Shown here: piece after piece, positions 58,161-64,000 of the stretch | How the letters are laid out: the number at the start of each line of letters is the position of its first letter | Position numbering within the stretch: position 1 is the first letter of the stretch | From: Terebella lapidaria | Lineage: Eukaryota > Annelida > Polychaeta > Terebellida > Terebellidae | Length of the DNA: 64,000 nucleotides | Reading direction: 5' to 3' | Assembly: GCA_949152475.1 (NCBI GenBank) | Contig: OX424555.1 | Location: forward strand, 18,618,868-18,682,867 | Notes under the pieces: model-generated | Seen by the model: the letters and a program-made list of their open reading frames with translations, nothing else | The model's database searches: none | What the model was told of the DNA's origin: nothing | Translations under genes and position numbers: made by a program

Positions 58161-58703
58161 GAAGCTCTAGATTTTGTTAATACAGTCATTTATTCTGAAA
58201 ACTCTTTGACCCCCTCCCCTCACTGTTTGGAGCGGACTACCTTAAATAACATCGAAAGGTCAGTGTAGCAATTTTGGTGAAAAAAAAACAGTTGTGGCTT
58301 AAGATTTGACATTTCTCTTGTAACCTTTCTTAGCCCTTGCTCTAGTTTTTCACACTTACAATGTATCAGTAATTTATTTGGGGCAACAGGAATGATAGGG
58401 CTACGGGGGATACACACGAGCGGTCATATGTTGTATGTTGTGTATTACTAAAAAGGAGTGCCACCATAATTGCCAAGTAATTGAAAATAAATATGCATTC
58501 AGTATCTGTATACATAAGGAACAACATATTGTATTCTCTGACTTATGTTGGAAGAACTCCACATACAATTCATACTCGCCCTTTGAGCATTTGTCTATGA
58601 AAATTAGTTGAAATTCCACATGCATATTTTATGGTTTATGTCAAATTACAACTGAATGCATACTAGTCTATAAACATTTCATTGCAAAACTGGTTGTACT
58701 TGT

Positions 58704-58960
58704 AGTCATAACTGTTGAGTTGTCAAGGGTAATAATAAGTACCCAAAATAGGCCAGAATGCACCAGCAAACGCCAAAAAGCGTTTGGCTTCTGGGGCCCC
58801 AGACCCCCCGCCGTTTGGGACTCCCTGCGATCGTGTCATAACTGTTGAGTTGTCAAGGTTAATATGTACCCAAAATAGGACCACAATGCACCAGCAAACG
58901 CCAAAAAGCGTTGGGTTTCTGGGGCCCGCTGAAGGGCACCCGCTTAATTCTTGTGCCCTC
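58704..58960 (+). repeat. ~130-bp tandem duplication with GCTTCTGGGGCCC motif
   Basis: Two copies start GTCATAACTGTTGAGTTGTC (58704 and about 58834) and include CACCAGCAAACGCCAAAAAG. A related GGGGCCC block occurs at about 45150. Confidence 0.75.
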
Positions 58961-61114
58961 CTTTCTGGGATTTCTAAATACGTCCCTGAGATATCCTGTG
59001 GTTCTCCAACTGAAACGCATCATAAGTGGATTATGTCTCAGAAAAACTGGGGAAATAAAAAAAAAAAAAACGTTAAGTACAATAACTCTTCAAAAAGAAC
59101 AGTTTCCAAGAAAATAAACCCAAACCTCGAACCAAACATTACGTTGGTAAGATTCTCGTACACAAACTAGTCAGCTTAAACAGAATAAGACTTGCTTGTG
59201 GTAACCGGGAGATGGGCACGGATCCCCAAGGAGCAGAGGATATATGCCAGTCAAGGTATCCAGACCGAGGACCATGTCCTGCTGCACATTGACTTGACTT
59301 CAAATACAGAAGGGTGATTGCGAATCAACATCAAACTCTCTGCCAATTGCAATTGTTTATTGACAGTGCTCCAATCTCAGACCTTGGTGAACTTTGCTTG
59401 AGGCGTGAACTCTGCTTGAACTGTGCTTTAATGTTGAAAAGTGCCCTTTTATTCTGTACAATATCGGAATAGTTGTGTAAATCTGATCTCATTTTATTTG
59501 TCAATAAACTATTACATGTAGGGCTACGTAAGCAGTACAATAAAACATTGATTGGATAAATTTAAGGGCTGGATAACTTTTGTTATTGTTTCCTTTATTA
59601 TAACATCACAAACATATGCATATATCCATAGTTTCACTTATCGTGTATCATAAATACAAATACATGATATATTTAGAACATCCATGCGTATATTTTGCTT
59701 TTCCGTGAACAACGAAAATGCATGTACCATTGCAGGGATTAGGTGATTTATGTAAAGCGATCACTCCTGAAATCAGACCAAACTCCCTGGTTCTATTTAT
59801 GGTTGACGTCAACACTGGAGTTCTACTGTATAGTCTACACTGCAAAAATTGCTTTGTTTGAATACCAGTTCGATTCAATAGTGCGGCACATAGATAAATG
59901 CCGGTATATTTAGTTCATTATTTGTATTATGGTACATCTATATGAGCAGAAACCCATAAGAGAATCTCTCTATATGGGTTCCTGGTACTAGTCAATGCGT
60001 ACAAAGTATCTGGCAGCTTGGAAGGGAACCTCCTACTTAATCCCATTTTCATTCGAAATGTGACGAACACGTCGATGTTAATAATACTATATATGACATG
60101 TTTGTAACATGCGGCAGGGTGGAGCTGCAATTAAATAAATCTGTTCATCCAATGTCAGCTGAATGTGAATTGACTAATTATCTTTAAGGACAAGTGTTAC
60201 ACGAAGCTGGTTTCATGAAATTGAACAAAACAAGAAAGTAGTACTACCGTTATATAGTACAGCTTGAGTTATTTTCAAGGCACGTAAGTGTGGTGCACGT
60301 ACTTTGACCTTGAGCCTTATAGAATTTAACGCACATCAAGCAGTCCAGTGTAGATTCTACTACAATCGATACACCACCTGAACATTAGAGATTCACCTTT
60401 GAAATATTCACTACACACAAAGTAGGCATTGAGCGTGTCCAAAAAATGTATTCAAGAATTTCGCGGAAGCGTTTGATATCGCTCGATGTCGCTCGCGGGT
60501 AGTCGCCGTGTTGTCGAATGCCCGCATGAATATTTTACTATGTCCGTAACAAGACATTCCTGGTTCATTCTTATTGAAGACAATTATTACTTGATGAAGC
60601 TGTAAACTTTTATCGATAGTCGCTGTGAATTTAAATCAGTTCAGTGGTTATATAGAATGTGTGTCTCGGTGTGTAAGACCCGTGTCCTCTGTGTCGTGTC
60701 GTGAGTTTTATTTTCAGGACGCCAGGTAGAGTGTAGAAGACACGAGAGGGCACAGGTACAAAGACTGGGGTGACACGGGACTACACGGGTTCATTGCCAG
60801 GCGAATACCTGGCTAATCACGCATGTATGACTCACTCCGTTCGAAATAACCTCAGATAATTCAAAAAGTAAAATGAAAACCCTATAGTAAATCTTCTTTC
60901 TTATGCCGGGTCATAACACCAGTAGCATAATACCTCGAGCAACATTTGGCGAACGAGTATGTATATGCACCACCATACCATATTGATACAGTGAAATAGT
61001 TAACCTTAAAAACTTGAGGTTCCCTGAAGCCAAATGCAGACCACTAATAGCAGGCTCTCGTCAGCAATGCCTCCAGCTACATCTAACTATTGAACACGGG
61101 TGACTGAATCACAT
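58961..61114. other. Intergenic; no gene recognised
   Basis: AT-rich sequence with scattered short frames none of which resembles a known protein. Confidence 0.35.
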
Positions 61115-61528
61115 ATGTATTGTGGCCCTTCTCGGAGGTATGTTTTCAGATGGAAAATATCAGCAAAAAAAGTGGCCATCACTTCGTTATTGTGTAGTTC
61201 TATATGCTGGTGTGTGTGGTTCATCATCGCTTTGTTGTTGACAAATTTGACGCTTTATTTCGACAGAAGCAGTCAGTACAGAGCCACTCTAACGGTCTCT
61301 AGCTACTGGTGCCGCGCTGATAAGGTCAAAGCTCCAACACAGGACAGTTTACATAAGTATTTATTCGGCGATTATTTTTTGTGCTTTGGAATAACATTGG
61401 ATATCAGCAATTTATACGTTGGTGGGGGCAAAGTGCAATGCTACTTGGAGCCTCAGCGACGGACTGCATGCATGCCACTTGTTTCTGTGAATGGACACTT
61501 CGTTAGCGTGTGTTGTAACGTCCTGTAA
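61115..61528 (+). CDS. Possible small membrane protein or exon, 137 residues
   Basis: Open frame from an ATG to TAA. After a basic stretch (RRYVFRWKISAKK) comes a hydrophobic segment of about 23 residues (SSICWCVWFIIALLLTNLTL), then a Cys-containing C-terminal part with one N-linked site candidate (NLTL). This looks like a signal-anchor (type II) topology. I do not recognise the family, and a chance frame is possible because no splice or neighbour evidence supports it. Confidence 0.25.
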   Translation: MYCGPSRRYVFRWKISAKKVAITSLLCSSICWCVWFIIALLLTNLTLYFDRSSQYRATLTVSSYWCRADKVKAPTQDSLHKYLFGDYFLCFGITLDISNLYVGGGKVQCYLEPQRRTACMPLVSVNGHFVSVCCNVL

Positions 61529-64000
61529 CCTTCCCTCAATAACGGTTCATCCATGTCAACCAAATTTGGATATGTATGGGATGAATACAATACTATAACG
61601 ATACAAGAGCAGTACACCATATAAAGGGCAAGCAAAGGCAATTAACGGATGCTAGAAACCCGATCCAGCGTGTAGCCATTGTGTCCAAACAGCTATATCG
61701 GATATCTGTAAATGGTCCGTTGCCCGTCTGTTGGGTAATGATATCAGACTCGCAGACGGACAGGGACTACCGGGCCCCAGCAGATTGCCCCAGTAGACTC
61801 CTGACGTGGACACATGTACCGCGACCTACCGGCTCCACGGCCGAGAGATTCGGTGGTCCAAGTCCGCCGCTTTACGCATGCATTGACTTTTGGATGAACG
61901 CAACTTGATATGTACTTTTTTGCAAACAATTGCTGGATTTCGTCCTTTGGAACACAACACGTGAGAGCCGCTATCCTGATGGACATTGGGCCGGCAGCCG
62001 CGTCTGTCGGACTGGCCTGGAGCCCCGAGTGGTCATGGGAAAGTATGCAGCGCCTGGCACTAACGTCATGAAACACGAGAAAAAACAGGTATTTTCTTGG
62101 AAATCACCCCGTGTTTTGACTCTTCAAAATTTATTATTTTATTGTAAAGATCTGGGACGAAGTCCGTAAGTAAATGTGTAAGCATGTTTTCCAAAGAAAC
62201 CTGACACTCATTCATCATTTGCTGGTGTGCTAATGTGTATACGCGCTAATTCTGTTTGTTTAACTTTGGCTCATATATGCTTGCTCAAAATTTGATCTAT
62301 CTCAAATATCAATTTACTACAATCGTAACAACAATTTCTATAAAACAAATATTGTGACTAATACATACATGAACTCCGAATCATTCAGTAATATTGGCGG
62401 TGGGCAATTATTTTCAATGACGGAAGCAATTTGTGTGTCACTGCAGAGTGTACTCAGTGAATATAATATATCTGGAACAACGACCGAGCAATATTGTCTC
62501 ATAATAGGCTCTTTGATATATGGACCTAGTCCAGCATGTAACGGATTAGGTCCAGTTCCATTTGAATGCCAGATATTGAGCTCTATACATAGCTGAAGTG
62601 TGCATGTACCGTGATGACACGAGTAAATGCCGGCACCCTCATTGTCCCAGTATCAATGGCCCATGTATTCTCCTGTATGCACTGGAATCCATATACGAGG
62701 TATATATGTGCGACGTAGGTGCATTTTGTCTACATACCTATGGGTGTTGCAACAATGTGGTTAACTTCCATGAAGTTGGGCTCTTTGTGTTACTTGGCAC
62801 AACAGGAAGACGATGATGCTCAAGCACGCCATCTAGTCTAAGAGGTGATATCATGGATATTGTCAAGTTTCCATGAGATCGATAAGTAACCTTCACAGGA
62901 CACCCTAGTCCAGGCCTAGTCAGAGGGTGTGGGCACGTGTGTATCTGTATCGGTTCCTAGCTGGGCGTGGATCGGGCACCACTGGCTATAAGTACCCTTA
63001 TCCCCAGGCCCTGATGTCCGGCCATCGATTGCTGAATGTCAGTCCATACATGTACATGTATATCAAAGAACATGCAGTCTCTTCTCAGGAATCCAAAGCT
63101 TTGTTGATATATTCAATGAAATTCAATAAAAAGTTCGTACATATAAATGCAAAGTGGTAAAATCGGGTCAGCTATGATGCTTTTTCATATAATTAACAAT
63201 TGACCTATCGCCGAACCAATTTGTCCGAGTCTTTTTACGCCATTTACGACGCATTCTGCAAAACGTTATTATTGGCCAAAGAGAACTTTGAGAACGTAAT
63301 TTGTGAAACTCGGACAACTTTTGGGGGCTGCATGGTGCTTGCTTGTGGAAACCAAGCAAGCATGGTGCAGGATGTCATATGTCACCGGACAAGGAGAGAG
63401 TGGATCAGGAATAGGTCGCCATCGTGTAATTATTTCGTGAAGTATGATTTGACACGTCGTTTGCATGGATTTCTAGCAGACACAGTATAGTGACATTTCC
63501 ATTCATTCAGTAATTGGCTATGTCTCGTGTTCATCCCCTCAATTTTCTGCATGCCCGTAGAAAATACAGCCCAGCATAATATAGGATTTCCACAGCAGAC
63601 TAGAGCATCAGCTGCAATTGTGTTTATGTTATAATTGGTGTATGTATGCAACAACGGCTGAGACTGAAAGATGATTCATAGTCAACCAGCTGACATTCGT
63701 TATATCCCTAACAATTCTTGTATTCTCCCTCAGCCATTGACATTTTACAGTCAATGCATCAATATATTGCACGCAAAGTGCGTGCGGGTGAAACAACTGA
63801 ACTGAACTGCCCCATGCACGATAACAGCTATTAATTTCAGATTTTACAAAGTGTGATAACCAAGTGGAACTAAATTAACTCTACGCGTAGGCTATACATG
63901 TACGGATCCCGGGCAGAAATGACACGCAGATTGAGTGACGAGATAGTACGCAGTTTTAATGTAGTCGTGGAATGTTTCAAGTTACTAATGATTCCTGGAC
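61529..64000. other. Unassigned; scattered short frames
   Basis: Frames of 60-96 residues occur near 61681-61908, 62354-62596, 62927-63160 and 63200-63490 (the last with several Cys). None resembles a family I know, and I could not build a consistent exon chain. No repeats stand out. Confidence 0.3.

Larger units (their letters stand above)
53441..58346 (+). mobile_element. Family C Helentron-like element, interrupted by a TIR element
   Basis: 5' tip TATCCCCCGAAGAAAAGTTC plus GGCGGATAC (hairpin CCGAA..TTCGG), a GCC-type microsatellite at 53488-53518, ~125-bp tandem units (53925-54264, resuming at 57227), then other tandem units, and an end TAGCCCTTGCTCTAGT followed by TTTT. The plan matches families A, B and D. 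The extent is inferred from the two ends and the split tandem array. Confidence 0.55.

Noticed and set aside
1-64000. tRNA, rRNA or other structured RNA genes
   Set aside because: I saw no convincing A/B boxes with cloverleaf or rRNA-like sequence by eye.

Overview
This is eukaryotic nuclear DNA: split genes with GT-AG introns, sparse coding sequence and dense repeats. The gene content (a TIR-STING receptor, an executioner-like caspase, a kyphoscoliosis-type protein, a ciliary central-pair protein), the tandem-array-carrying Helitron-like repeats and the frequent TACATGTA words suggest a marine invertebrate, most likely a lophotrochozoan (mollusc, brachiopod or annelid). The species cannot be fixed from sequence alone.

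Layout. 1-3.3 kb is the fossil of a DIRS-type retroelement on the minus strand. 4.2-8.0 kb holds the first 13 coding exons of a minus-strand CFAP74-like ciliary gene; its remainder lies off the left edge. 8.8-11.1 kb has short inverted-repeat elements and a hairpin. 11.6-18.3 kb is one 6.66-kb DNA transposon with terminal inverted repeats of about 580 bp, a GTA target duplication and a decayed XPG/PIN-nuclease gene. 18.9-19.9 kb is a LINE 3' end. 20.2-23.2 kb is a fold-back element whose arms are arrays of a 90-bp satellite.

The main discovery is a plus-strand gene of ten coding exons at 23.8-39.6 kb. Every junction keeps phase, giving 723 residues: an N-terminal TIR domain, a STING cyclic-dinucleotide-binding domain and a C-terminal caspase (p20, long linker, p10). 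TIR-STING fusions are known from oysters; I do not recall one with a caspase on the same chain. The caspase has no CARD or DED, so STING sits where a clustering prodomain would be. A simple model is that a nucleotide second messenger makes STING oligomerise and this activates the TIR and the caspase directly, without TBK1 or an adaptor.

Its 12.4-kb intron 4, inside the STING domain, is filled by nested Helitron/Helentron-like non-autonomous elements whose tandem units carry dense AGGTCA-type half-sites. Decayed relatives of these repeats cover 40.7-48.7 kb and 53.4-58.3 kb. Between them, 49.6-53.2 kb encodes a complete 969-residue fusion of a kyphoscoliosis-type (transglutaminase-like, probably inactive) region with a dynein heavy-chain stalk-like segment. 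58.3-64 kb has no gene I can name; one 137-residue frame with a membrane segment is listed with low confidence.
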